From positions 6,348 through 19,820 of the forward strand of contig DFYG01000019.1 in NCBI GenBank assembly GCA_002382605.1: DNA of 13,473 bases, in the 5' to 3' direction. The notes below the pieces were generated by a model. It made no database searches. It saw only the letters and a program-made list of their open reading frames with translations, and was not told where the DNA came from. Position numbers and translations under genes: made by a program. Source of the DNA: Synergistaceae bacterium UBA4088. Its GTDB lineage: Bacteria > Synergistota > Synergistia > Synergistales > Thermovirgaceae. Positions 1 to 6,878 of this stretch are shown piece by piece (position 1 is the first letter of the stretch; each line of letters opens with the position of its first letter).

Positions 1-60
1 AACACCGCAGGGCCTGTTCTCTTTTGCCCGCTACACCGTTATTATAGCACGAGGAAGCAA

Positions 61-1182
61 ATGGGAGGGGTTATTGTGTGGCAAGGACGAATGCCGCGTC
101 ACATTCTTCACATCACCCGAAAAAGTTACGCAAAAAGGAACGCCAGTCAATTGCACCGCAACCCGAGCTCTCTTCTGATCAACTGCGGCCTTGGCACAAA
201 CCCCCTTGGTGTGCCCCCCGGGGTCAGACGCGTCCTGAGATCATTTCATAAGTGGGAGATATGCCAATACCCGCCTCCAGTAGCAGAGAACCTCACCGGG
301 GCCATCGCAAGATACCTGGAGATAGCCGAACTTGGGAATAACATAGTCCTGGGTCACGGATGCATCGATATACTCATCACACTTATACGCCTTCTTCTTC
401 CGCCGGGCTCGCTGCTTTCGGGAGTCTCACCTCAGTTCACAGACATGCCGTTGCAGGCAATGCTGGGTAATGCCCGGTATCATCCTGTTATCCTCAAGCC
501 GCCTCGCTTCGAAGCCGACCTGGAGATATGGGAACGGGTATCAAGGCAGCGGCCCCACGTACTGTACATCGACAGGCCGCACAACCCCACCGGGCAGGTT
601 CTTCCACTGGAAGACCTCCGGATGATCGTCGATGGATGCCGTGAACGGGGGTGCTGGGTGATAGTGGACGAGGCATACGGCGACTACCTCACGACTGGGG
701 AATCGGCCATAAATATCGACTCTCCAAACTGCATCGTGACCAGATCGTTCTCCAAAGCCTGGGGTCTTGCCGGAATGCGTGTGGGATATGGTGTGATACG
801 CGACCCGGAACTGTTGCAGATATTCAAAATACTACAGCCGCCCTTTTCGATAAGCCTTCCCGGCATAGAAGCGGCACTGGCCGCCCTGGAGGACAACGAC
901 TTCCTCACGGAGACAAAAAAATACGTCCTTGGAGCCAAGAAGGCAATAATAAACAGACTCGAGGGCAAAACCTGTATTGAGATCGCTCATACGCATCCCT
1001 CTACACCGATAATGATGCTACGGCACAGGAGGGGAAATTTCTTTGAAATACTGGCTCAGGCAGGCATCGACACAGAGCCTGGTTCTGGCTACCTGGATAT
1101 GGACGACTCTTCGGTCAGGCTGAGGGTCCCCCCGCCCGAGGATCTGGAAAGGACGCTTGCGATCCTTTCAGGAATATCATGA
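61..1182 (+). CDS. PLP-dependent class I/II aminotransferase, HisC/CobD-like
   Basis: A 373-aa fold-type I PLP enzyme. Visible motifs are HNPTG with Asn175 (contacts the cofactor ring), VDEAY with Asp203 and Tyr206 (cofactor N1 and O3'), and SFSKAWGLAGMRVGY, in which Lys232 should form the Schiff base. The C-terminal VRLRVPPP (Arg353/Arg355) supplies the usual carboxylate-binding Arg. The TNPLG stretch near residue 46 and the overall length fit the histidinol-phosphate aminotransferase / threonine-phosphate decarboxylase (CobD) branch. I cannot choose between HisC, CobD or another amino-acid aminotransferase, because no histidine or cobalamin gene is visible nearby. ATG 61 is preceded by GAGGAA at about 6 nt. 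The first 35 or so residues are longer and more basic than usual, so a later start is possible. The gene is convergent with the next, with a 6-bp overlap at the stops. It was probably cytoplasmic and part of a unit continuing upstream of the window, or is transcribed alone. Confidence 0.88.
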   Translation: MGGVIVWQGRMPRHILHITRKSYAKRNASQLHRNPSSLLINCGLGTNPLGVPPGVRRVLRSFHKWEICQYPPPVAENLTGAIARYLEIAELGNNIVLGHGCIDILITLIRLLLPPGSLLSGVSPQFTDMPLQAMLGNARYHPVILKPPRFEADLEIWERVSRQRPHVLYIDRPHNPTGQVLPLEDLRMIVDGCRERGCWVIVDEAYGDYLTTGESAINIDSPNCIVTRSFSKAWGLAGMRVGYGVIRDPELLQIFKILQPPFSISLPGIEAALAALEDNDFLTETKKYVLGAKKAIINRLEGKTCIEIAHTHPSTPIMMLRHRRGNFFEILAQAGIDTEPGSGYLDMDDSSVRLRVPPPEDLERTLAILSGIS

Positions 1183-2547
1183 ACTGGTCTCTTCCGGCCA
1201 TACATAGCCGAGTCGGGCAAATAAAGCCTCCGGGGCAGAGTAATCATTGTCTATCGCCATGGCCTTCACTTCGATGGCAAGAGGGATGCCGGGAAACGGC
1301 GACATATCCGAAATATCCGAACTTATACGCCCGGAGACAATGTGGGCTCCTTCAATGGTAGTGTGCGGAAGAAGAAGAAGGAGAGTTTCTTCTCCAAGCC
1401 TCCCTCCGATGTCCACGTTCCGCATGACCTTGAGGATCTGACGGGAGATCCTCTGGGCTGTCTCGTCCACAGCCTCAATACCGCCCTTCGCCTTTATCTC
1501 CTCCATGTTGGAGACCCTGATCGAGATCAACGACAGCGGATATCTGTAGCGCTTGGCCCTTTTCATCTCCATCTTCATTATGCTGCTGATCATGCTCTGG
1601 GCATAAAGACCCGTAACCGGATCACGTGAATATAGCTTGGTTATCCCGGATACGGCACGGTTTCTCTCGGCCAGAGACAAAAAGACAGGCCAGATAGTTT
1701 CAAGAACATCCCTGTTGATCCTGGCGAAACCACCGGGTGTCCTCGAAAGGCAGAGCAAGATCGCGGGGTTGCCCCCGGTCAGCAAAACTCCGGCAAAGAG
1801 CGACTCGAACCCCGCTTCGGAGAGAAGCGGTTCCCACTCAGCAGTTTCAGCCGACCATGGGATCCACCAATGCGAACCGTCCTGGACGGCCAGACCTCCG
1901 AACTGGTGACCAAAAGGCCCCCCCCTGGCTTCCGAAAGCCTTCTGCCGAACTCAACGGGGTTTCGGTGAGACTCCTGGGTAAATTCCGAGGGGTTTGCTT
2001 CCTCTCCGGATAGTATCCAGCTCCGACGGACCCCGTCCCAGACAAAGATCCCCGCCCAGTCGACATCAAGGTGCTCGATCAGTTCGATAAGTATCTGGGG
2101 GATCATCCCTTTCGCATCGTAGAGATTCAGAAGGAACAGGATCCTTTCCTTCATGGTTATAAGCCTGGAATATACTTCATGGGGAGTTCTATCATCGAAA
2201 AAAGCCAGGAAGTGGTCGCCGCCGTCACCCAGGCAGATTAGATCCAATTCGCATTCGCCTTTCACAACGGACCACTTTCTTCTCGTCCAGCCGTTAACAC
2301 GCGCAGATTCCTCAAGGGGAAGCATGTCGCGTGGGCCATTGATACCGGAAAAAAGATTTTCCACACTCTTCGGTAGTTCCACTATGGATTCGTGCAGGAA
2401 CTCCCTGAGGTTGTCGTTGACCTCCTCAACGACAAGTTCGTCTCCCAGGATCCGGCCAGCCATCTGCGGCATGGGCATAAAGGAGAGCATCACCCCGCTG
2501 ATCTCCTGAAGACCGCTGGATTTGATCCACTCACCAATAGTGGACAT
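1177..2547 (-). CDS. Sensor protein with GAF-like region and degenerate GGDEF domain
   Basis: A 456-aa soluble protein with no clear membrane segment. Residues 1-125 may be PAS-like (weak). Residues 138-290 look like a GAF-type sensor. Residues 305-450 are a GGDEF domain, recognised by DPVTGLY at 309-315 and by RLGEETLLLLLPHT at 383-396. Aligning on the flanking Arg and the LLLLP strand, GGDEF is replaced by GEETL. The metal-binding Asp expected in the first core strand is also absent (ISIRVSN at 341-347). The inhibitory-site motif RxxD is kept (R376-N-V-D379), five residues before the signature as in true diguanylate cyclases. From family knowledge this suggests no cyclase activity but possible c-di-GMP binding. 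ATG 2547 has a near-perfect Shine-Dalgarno AAGGAGGT 7 nt upstream. It is a single gene, divergent from the hydrolase and overlapping the aminotransferase gene at its stop. Confidence 0.82.
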   Translation of the reverse strand: MSTIGEWIKSSGLQEISGVMLSFMPMPQMAGRILGDELVVEEVNDNLREFLHESIVELPKSVENLFSGINGPRDMLPLEESARVNGWTRRKWSVVKGECELDLICLGDGGDHFLAFFDDRTPHEVYSRLITMKERILFLLNLYDAKGMIPQILIELIEHLDVDWAGIFVWDGVRRSWILSGEEANPSEFTQESHRNPVEFGRRLSEARGGPFGHQFGGLAVQDGSHWWIPWSAETAEWEPLLSEAGFESLFAGVLLTGGNPAILLCLSRTPGGFARINRDVLETIWPVFLSLAERNRAVSGITKLYSRDPVTGLYAQSMISSIMKMEMKRAKRYRYPLSLISIRVSNMEEIKAKGGIEAVDETAQRISRQILKVMRNVDIGGRLGEETLLLLLPHTTIEGAHIVSGRISSDISDMSPFPGIPLAIEVKAMAIDNDYSAPEALFARLGYVWPEETSS

Positions 2548-2591
2548 TAACGTTACCTCCTTAAGAAAAAGGCTTATTAAAAAACAATGCT

Positions 2592-2620
2592 ATGATAAAC
2601 TAAATATGCCTGATTGACCA
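2592..2620 (-). promoter_or_regulatory. Candidate sigma70-type promoter for the GGDEF-like gene
   Basis: On the minus strand TGGTCA (2620-2615) is separated by 17 bp from TATCAT (2597-2592). The predicted transcript start near 2585 leaves a leader of about 40 nt before ATG 2547. The -35 bases overlap a plus-strand TTGACC (2614-2619), which could serve the divergent hydrolase gene. The hexamers match the consensus only partly. Confidence 0.4.
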
Positions 2621-2633
2621 GATAGACCGGTAT

Positions 2634-2646
2634 TCTGATCATCAGA
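2634..2646. promoter_or_regulatory. 13-bp palindrome upstream of the hydrolase gene, possible operator
   Basis: TCTGAT-C-ATCAGA is a perfect inverted repeat with one central base, placed 28 bp before the hydrolase start and about 15 bp from the shared -35 area. Such a position suits a repressor site acting on the hydrolase gene. No known regulator consensus is recognised, and a palindrome this short can occur by chance. Confidence 0.3.
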
Positions 2647-2674
2647 GGTACAATTAAAGCCGAGAGGGGTTTCA

Positions 2675-3463
2675 GTGTTGATCCCTGCCTTCGAGACCAT
2701 ACACGCGAAAGGTTCTTTTGGAGACCGCCTGGTGCCCGTCCACATACTGGGGCCGAAGGAGAAGAAGAATACCGCGCCTCTTGTCATACTGCTCCATGGC
2801 GTCCACGGATGCGCGGATCCTGAGCCAGGGAACAAGTACGGCGAGCTTGCCAGGATGCTCTCGCAAGAGGGGGCCTGCTGCGCCATTGTTGAGACCAGCC
2901 GTATCAGGCGCGACAGGGTCACTTTCTGCGAGGACAGAGAGGCCTGGGCTCACTCGGCCTTCAGGGGTAAGACCTTCGCCCAGGATCATGCCGATGCTGT
3001 TGCGGGAGCCGAGACGGCTGCAGGAGAGATCGGCTCAGAAAATGTCTGGATCTTCGGCTTTTCCCTGGGAGGCATTCATGCGATCCTTGCGTCGGGGGTG
3101 GATAAGGGATTTTCATTCAAGCCATCAGGGATAGCACTTGGGGGGACAGGGTCGTTCATCCGTCCTGAGGCTGCTACTTCTCTGTTGCTTCCTATCCTCG
3201 ATACAACTCCTCCCAAAGCCAGGCTCCTTGAATCTGCCAGGAACCTGAGGGCCGGAAGGCTGCTCTCGTTCTACGGGTCCCTCGATTCCACATTTTCCGA
3301 GGAATCCTGTAAAGAAATTGTCGCCGCGGCATCACTCCCTGCAGACAGGAAAAACTTCATCGTCATCGAGGGAGCCGATCATTCATTCCGCACGATAAAA
3401 GGTCTGCCAACAATAAAAACCCTCGAAATAATGGTTCAGGTCCTTTCTCCACTCCTCATCTAG
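2675..3463 (+). CDS. Alpha/beta hydrolase (dienelactone hydrolase/esterase-like)
   Basis: A 262-aa single-domain alpha/beta hydrolase. LLHGVHG (about residues 39-45) is the oxyanion-hole turn. GFSLGG carries the nucleophile Ser130, YGSLDSTF gives Asp204, and GADHSF gives His236, so a complete Ser-Asp-His triad is present in the canonical order and spacing. There is no signal peptide, so it is probably cytoplasmic. The substrate cannot be read from sequence. The order of elements and the late Asp/His pair are typical of small carboxylesterases and dienelactone-hydrolase relatives. The start is GTG 2675, with GAGAGGGG a few bases upstream; the next codon is TTG, and no ATG near this point is better placed. 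The gene stands alone on its strand. It converges on the prepilin peptidase gene, and the two stop codons share the palindrome CTAG at 3460-3463. Confidence 0.85.
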   Translation: MLIPAFETIHAKGSFGDRLVPVHILGPKEKKNTAPLVILLHGVHGCADPEPGNKYGELARMLSQEGACCAIVETSRIRRDRVTFCEDREAWAHSAFRGKTFAQDHADAVAGAETAAGEIGSENVWIFGFSLGGIHAILASGVDKGFSFKPSGIALGGTGSFIRPEAATSLLLPILDTTPPKARLLESARNLRAGRLLSFYGSLDSTFSEESCKEIVAAASLPADRKNFIVIEGADHSFRTIKGLPTIKTLEIMVQVLSPLLI

Positions 3464-4236
3464 GACCAGGGCCAACTGACAGTCATTCCGAAAAGGGAGA
3501 AGAACCAGGTTCCAGTCAGCATGGAGACGCCCCCGCCAAACGCGAGGAATGGCCCCAGCGGAATGGCGTCTTTCCTCTTTACCCGCCCGGAAAGCAAAAG
3601 ACAGAGAGCTATCACTCCTCCGACCATAAAACCCGCGTAGAGAGCCCAGGCCGTCAACTTCCACCCCAGGGCCGCCCCGGTACCAGCCATGAGGCTGGCG
3701 TCTCCCCAGCCCATTCCCCCGCGGCTCACGAGGATGATCAGGGCTATGACGCCAAACCCCAGCAATGCCCCCAATACTCCGTCGGCCACTCCCGATAGAC
3801 CACCGCCGATCCTCATAATAATTCCTGCGCCCCCCAGGCCCCAGGCGAAGAGGTCGTAAACGCAACCGCCGTAAAGGTCCGTCAGCGCATTGAGAAAAAG
3901 TCCCGAAGCAATTACTGCGGCAATGGCTGACGTAACCGAAACTCCCCATCTCCACGCTATAAGCGCGCCGATGGCAGCGCCCGCGACTTCAACCCCCAGG
4001 TACCTGAGGGGAATTTTCGCGCCGCAGGAGCGGCATCCACTCCGCAGGAGAATCCAGGAGACTATGGGGACAAGTTCGGCGGAGGTCAATCCACGTCCGC
4101 AGCTATCACATGATGAACGCTCTCCCCCCCACCATGAGCGCCCCTCCACGGTCCTGCTTGCAACCACGTTGAGAAAAGAACCCATGCATGCTCCAAGCAC
4201 TGCGGAAAAAGCTATGAACGCTGCAAAAAAGGCCAA
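3460..4236 (-). CDS. Type IV prepilin peptidase / leader peptidase (A24 family, PilD/ComC-like)
   Basis: An integral-membrane aspartyl protease that cleaves and usually N-methylates type IV pilin or pseudopilin leaders. With the TTG start proposed here it has 258 aa. An N-terminal membrane helix is followed by a cytoplasmic zinc loop with two CxxC pairs (Cys43/Cys46 and Cys68/Cys71) in the usual frame: SSCDSCGRGL, then VPIVSWILLRSGCRSC, then LRYLGVE. Catalytic Asp120 lies in ALTDLYGG, and Asp179 lies in the GxGD motif (GWGD). Six or more hydrophobic helices follow. The frame is open to an ATG at 4308. That longer start lacks a ribosome binding site and would put a strong hairpin (4272-4299) inside the coding region, whereas TTG 4236 has GGGGG 7 nt upstream and gives a normal N-terminus. 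No pilin or pilus assembly gene is visible nearby, so its substrates lie elsewhere. Confidence 0.88.
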   Translation of the reverse strand: MAFFAAFIAFSAVLGACMGSFLNVVASRTVEGRSWWGGERSSCDSCGRGLTSAELVPIVSWILLRSGCRSCGAKIPLRYLGVEVAGAAIGALIAWRWGVSVTSAIAAVIASGLFLNALTDLYGGCVYDLFAWGLGGAGIIMRIGGGLSGVADGVLGALLGFGVIALIILVSRGGMGWGDASLMAGTGAALGWKLTAWALYAGFMVGGVIALCLLLSGRVKRKDAIPLGPFLAFGGGVSMLTGTWFFSLFGMTVSWPWS

Positions 4237-4271
4237 AACAACACCCCCACTGACAGTGATGCATCTACAGA

Positions 4272-4299
4272 ACGGGCCCCGGCCTGAGCCGGGACCCGT
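4272..4299 (-). terminator. Strong GC hairpin between the 147-aa gene and the prepilin peptidase
   Basis: The arms ACGGGCCCCGGC (4272-4283) and GCCGGGACCCGT (4288-4299) flank a 4-nt loop. Read as minus-strand RNA all 12 positions pair, one of them as a U-G wobble, while the plus-strand reading has a C-A mismatch. This favours a role on the minus strand. It starts 20 bp after the stop of the 147-aa gene. There is no clear U-tract after it, so it may only attenuate transcription or protect an mRNA 3' end. Confidence 0.5.
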
Positions 4300-4318
4300 A
4301 AACAACATCCGGAACGAT

Positions 4319-4762
4319 CTAAAGGATCAGCTTTCCGCCGCCCTTGGCGCTTTTGCCGCTGAGTTTGTCGAGTTGCTGCAGGACCGCCGGCGAGGCTACG
4401 TCTATCCTGGGTTTGCTGGCCTGTTGCTTTGACATCTCCTGTACCTTCTTCTCGTACTCTTCCATCGCTTTTCTGATGGCCTTTACGTCGCCTTTCACCC
4501 ACTGCAAAATTCCCTCGGCAATGGTTCGGATGACATCGTCGGCGGGCATCTCCTGGATCGCCCCGAGTTCCTTGAGGACCCGATGCTCCTCGCGTATGGA
4601 ATCGATGATGTCATCGTCAGTGATCAAACCCTTCTTGTACAGAACTCGTGCAAGGATGTTGAACTTGGTCTTGATGTTCTCGTCGTTAAAAGCAAGATTG
4701 TCAACCCTTGCCAGAAGCATGGAGATGATCTCATCCAGGCTTATCTGCATTGGCATCTGCAT
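4319..4762 (-). CDS. Conserved-looking hypothetical protein, 147 aa
   Basis: I do not recognise a family. The protein is soluble and highly charged, and is predicted to be mostly helical. Residues 7-75 are rich in regularly spaced Leu/Ile with acidic residues. Residues 95-117 (VKAIRKAMEEYEKKVQEMSKQ) resemble a short coiled coil. The tail, from about 118, holds a Lys/Gly-rich stretch and ends in KGGGKLIL. There is no signal peptide, membrane helix or Cys. ATG 4762 is well supported by AAGGGGGC about 9 nt upstream. Two further in-frame ATGs (M3, M5) follow at once but are badly spaced. It is the first gene of the minus-strand unit leading to the prepilin peptidase, with a hairpin between them. 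This makes a role with pili or secretion conceivable but unproven. Confidence 0.72.
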   Translation of the reverse strand: MQMPMQISLDEIISMLLARVDNLAFNDENIKTKFNILARVLYKKGLITDDDIIDSIREEHRVLKELGAIQEMPADDVIRTIAEGILQWVKGDVKAIRKAMEEYEKKVQEMSKQQASKPRIDVASPAVLQQLDKLSGKSAKGGGKLIL

Positions 4763-4778
4763 CTGAAAATTGCCCCCT

Positions 4779-4806
4779 TATATATTGAAATCGGCAATAA
4801 TTGTAA
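4779..4806 (-). promoter_or_regulatory. Candidate promoter for the 147-aa gene
   Basis: On the minus strand TTACAA (4806-4801) is followed after 16 bp by TATATA (4784-4779). The predicted start near 4772 would leave a very short leader that begins at the ribosome binding site. An alternative -10, TACAAT, lies at 4807-4802 but has no good -35. The whole 4763-4861 interval is A+T-rich and carries divergent promoters. Confidence 0.3.
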
Positions 4807-4825
4807 CATGAACCACTCCTTTTCT

Positions 4826-4854
4826 TTGAACAAGGCCAGATAAGGGCTTATAAT
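4826..4854 (+). promoter_or_regulatory. Strong sigma70-type promoter for the YitT-family gene; predicts a leaderless mRNA
   Basis: TTGAAC (4826-4831), a 17-bp spacer and a consensus TATAAT (4849-4854) give one of the best promoter matches in the window. Only seven bases separate the -10 box from ATG 4862, so transcription should begin at or one base before the start codon. No Shine-Dalgarno precedes that ATG, which is consistent with leaderless translation. Confidence 0.6.
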
Positions 4855-4861
4855 CAAGCCT

Positions 4862-5749
4862 ATGAAATTCAGCCTGAAAAAACCCTTTCTTCGCGGGTTC
4901 TCCACAGTGCGTCGGGAGCTGCCTGCTTTCATGCTCACGACGTTCGGGACCGCTGTTGTGGCTTTCGGGATAATGTCTCTTACCATACCCTACCGTTTCC
5001 CCGATTCCGGAGTCTCAGGGATTGCTGTTCTTTCCAGTTACGCTTTTGGAATATCTCCTGCATGGGTGGTGGGCATCCTCAACCTGGTCCTGCTCCTGTG
5101 GGGCCTGAGGGAACTGTCTCCGCGCTTCATAGGGTGGACAGTCTATTGTGTGATCGTGCTGACCGTACTTCTGAAACTGTTCGAAGGCATGCCCTACCCT
5201 CTTCTCAATGAACGGCTGCTCGTTGCCATACTGGCCGGCACGGTCAAAGGACTTGGAAGCGGACTGGTGCTTCGTTCGGGCAGTTCGCTGGGAGGGACGG
5301 ACATCCTTGTAGTAGCTCTCCGGAAGCGCTACGGTGTAGAGGTTGGGCAATTCACCTTCTACATCAACCTGGTCATCCTCGGGGTTTCCATATTTATCGT
5401 CGGGCTGGAGGGAGCTATCTACGGCCTGGTCAGCATATTCGCCAATGCCCTTGTAACAGACAACGTCCTGCGCTCTTTCGACCGCAGACGACAGGTCATT
5501 GTCGTAAGCAACACCCCACATGAGACCGGAGAGTTCATTATGAGCGAACTTCACCGGGGAGTTACGTTCCTCCACGCTGAGGGCGGATACACCCACCAGG
5601 AAAAACCCGCCCTTCTCTGCGTCCTGACCCCTCGCCAGACAATGGACCTAAAGCGCTATCTTTCGACCAGTGATCCGAAAGCCTTCATGATCGTCTCCGA
5701 CGCCTCGGAGGTATTGGGCAGAGGCTTCAAGAACTGGAAGGCGTTGTAG
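4862..5749 (+). CDS. YitT-family membrane protein (DUF161 plus C-terminal DUF2179-like domain)
   Basis: A 295-aa protein. About five to six hydrophobic segments between residues 22 and 200 form the YitT membrane part. They include the family's recognisable PYRFPDSGVSGIAVL and GSSLGGTDI (140-148) stretches. Residues 225-285, with GVTFLHAEGGYTHQEKPALLC, match the soluble cytoplasmic DUF2179 domain that follows it in full-length members. The molecular function of the family is not established. Length and domain order are normal and nothing is truncated. ATG 4862 sits immediately behind a strong promoter and has no ribosome binding site. ATG 4931 (Met24) has a GGGAG 12 nt upstream but would start right at the first membrane helix, so 4862 is kept with some doubt. 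The gene is monocistronic: it is divergent from the 147-aa gene and convergent with the operon ending at 5874. Confidence 0.87.
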   Translation: MKFSLKKPFLRGFSTVRRELPAFMLTTFGTAVVAFGIMSLTIPYRFPDSGVSGIAVLSSYAFGISPAWVVGILNLVLLLWGLRELSPRFIGWTVYCVIVLTVLLKLFEGMPYPLLNERLLVAILAGTVKGLGSGLVLRSGSSLGGTDILVVALRKRYGVEVGQFTFYINLVILGVSIFIVGLEGAIYGLVSIFANALVTDNVLRSFDRRRQVIVVSNTPHETGEFIMSELHRGVTFLHAEGGYTHQEKPALLCVLTPRQTMDLKRYLSTSDPKAFMIVSDASEVLGRGFKNWKAL

Positions 5750-5769
5750 AAGAAACGTTAATCGAAAGG

Positions 5770-5871
5770 CCGTGACTCGTGACTCGTGACTCGTTACGGG
5801 TAACTGGCAAGGGCCAAAAAACAGTTTGCGCATGTGACTGGTTTTGCCGCGTCACCAGTCACGCGTTATGG
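5770..5871. repeat. GTNAC-core heptamer repeat with inverted copies in a convergent intergenic region
   Basis: Five consecutive 7-bp units with the form NNGTNAC run from 5770 to 5804: CCGTGAC, TCGTGAC, TCGTGAC, TCGTTAC, GGGTAAC. A lone unit GTGACTGGT lies at 5834-5842. Three units in the opposite sense follow at 5851-5871 (GTCACCA, GTCACGC, GTTATGG). GTGACTGGT (5834-5842) and ACCAGTCAC (5854-5862) form a 9-bp inverted repeat with an 11-nt loop. GTTACGGGTAAC (5793-5804) is a second small inverted repeat. The element fills most of the 124 bp between the stops of the YitT gene and the unknown 328-aa gene, so it could also serve as a bidirectional terminator. It is not a CRISPR: the period is far too short and there are no spacers. 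Confidence 0.7.
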
Positions 5872-5873
5872 TT

Positions 5874-6860
5874 TTACTTCTCCTGCTTTACCATCTTCTT
5901 CTCGACCCGGGCCAGTTTGCGGCGAGTAGCGGGAAGGAGTTTTTTCATGAGCTCTTTGCGGAACCTGACACCAGCCATTTCACGGTTCTCTTCCTTTTTC
6001 GCCATCGCCCCCCAGCTCGTCTTCTTTTTCTCCTCGTAGAGGTCCAGATCTGCCAGGCGCTTCCCCGACAAGTCGTACTCCAGCCCAAGAAGGATTTCCT
6101 TGATCTGTTGAACATCCAGGAAGGTCGCCAGATGGAAACGGTAAACCGTCACTGCCATCAGGACATGGGCATAGTCCTTGCCCCACCCCTCTCCCAGAAC
6201 AAGCCCCAGTTCCATCTCTTCAAGGATCAGCCTGAGTCTTCTGGTCTGAAGATCATATCTTTCCCAGGAATCGTAGAGGCGAATCTCAAGGCTTTTCCAA
6301 TCCTCGTGTCCCCTGGCTTCGTTGAAATAAGTCATGGCCCTGCTCCGAAGGTTACGCAAAAGAGTCTCGTAAGGCATCTTCACATAAAGAACGTCAGGGC
6401 AGATATCTTTCATCGCCACAGGACCGTTCAGGTTTTTGAGGGTAAAAATTATGGCAACCCTTGTGCTGTCCCTCCATCGCAGAAAGAAGGGGATTTTTCC
6501 CACTTTTGCCTTGAAGTCGCTTTGCATTTGTTTGATCACTTCACCGTAATTGCCACTGATCCGGAAAAGGATCGTCCGGGGGAGTGTCCTCGCCTCGACA
6601 ATATGCTCTCCGAACCGGGAATTCAAAAGAAAGGCAAGCAGTTCCGCTGGATCTGAGCCTGCTTGAAAGACTCTGGCAGTGCCAGGTGAATCCGCGAAAG
6701 GCGGGATCAACAATAGCGTCTGTCCCTCGAAGGATTGATCCAGAGCGGCCTGGTATCTCTTCTCCGTCAGCGAGAACTCTTCGGAAAGAGCTTCAAGAAC
6801 GGCGCCGTCGTCGATACGCAGAAGTAAAATCCTTGCCCCGCTTCTGACCAATGAAAGCAC
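5874..6860 (-). CDS. Hypothetical protein, 328 aa, basic C-terminal tail
   Basis: I do not recognise a family. The protein is soluble, with no signal peptide or membrane helix and no Cys-rich or nucleotide-binding motif that I can see. Residues 1-130 look mixed alpha/beta. Residues 170-260 look helical and contain several Tyr, Trp and Arg residues. The end (about 285-328) is strongly basic, with RFRKELMKKLLPATRRKLAR and a Lys-rich terminus, suggesting contact with nucleic acid or another acidic surface. The start is GTG 6860, decided by an excellent Shine-Dalgarno AAGGAGGT (6877-6870) 9 nt upstream. This site lies directly after the phosphoesterase stop at 6879, so the genes are closely coupled. 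It is the last gene of the three-gene minus-strand operon. Confidence 0.75.
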   Translation of the reverse strand: MLSLVRSGARILLLRIDDGAVLEALSEEFSLTEKRYQAALDQSFEGQTLLLIPPFADSPGTARVFQAGSDPAELLAFLLNSRFGEHIVEARTLPRTILFRISGNYGEVIKQMQSDFKAKVGKIPFFLRWRDSTRVAIIFTLKNLNGPVAMKDICPDVLYVKMPYETLLRNLRSRAMTYFNEARGHEDWKSLEIRLYDSWERYDLQTRRLRLILEEMELGLVLGEGWGKDYAHVLMAVTVYRFHLATFLDVQQIKEILLGLEYDLSGKRLADLDLYEEKKKTSWGAMAKKEENREMAGVRFRKELMKKLLPATRRKLARVEKKMVKQEK

Positions 6861-6878
6861 TTTCCACCGACCTCCTTT

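Noticed and set aside
1..60. Riboswitch or clear promoter before the aminotransferase gene
   Set aside because: Only a TATTAT-like box (40-45) without a partner -35 is seen, and 60 bp is too little to hold a riboswitch; upstream sequence is missing.
3383..3955. A 190-codon minus-strand frame
   Set aside because: It overlaps the prepilin peptidase in another frame, is Arg/Gly-rich without motifs, and is a shadow of that gene.
5770..5871. CRISPR array
   Set aside because: The period is 7 bp with no unique spacers and no cas genes; it is a simple heptamer array.
5844..6656. A 270-codon open frame on the plus strand
   Set aside because: It lies wholly antisense to the 328-aa gene, which has a strong ribosome site and fits the operon. 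The plus-strand frame lacks one, and its composition looks like reversed coding sequence.
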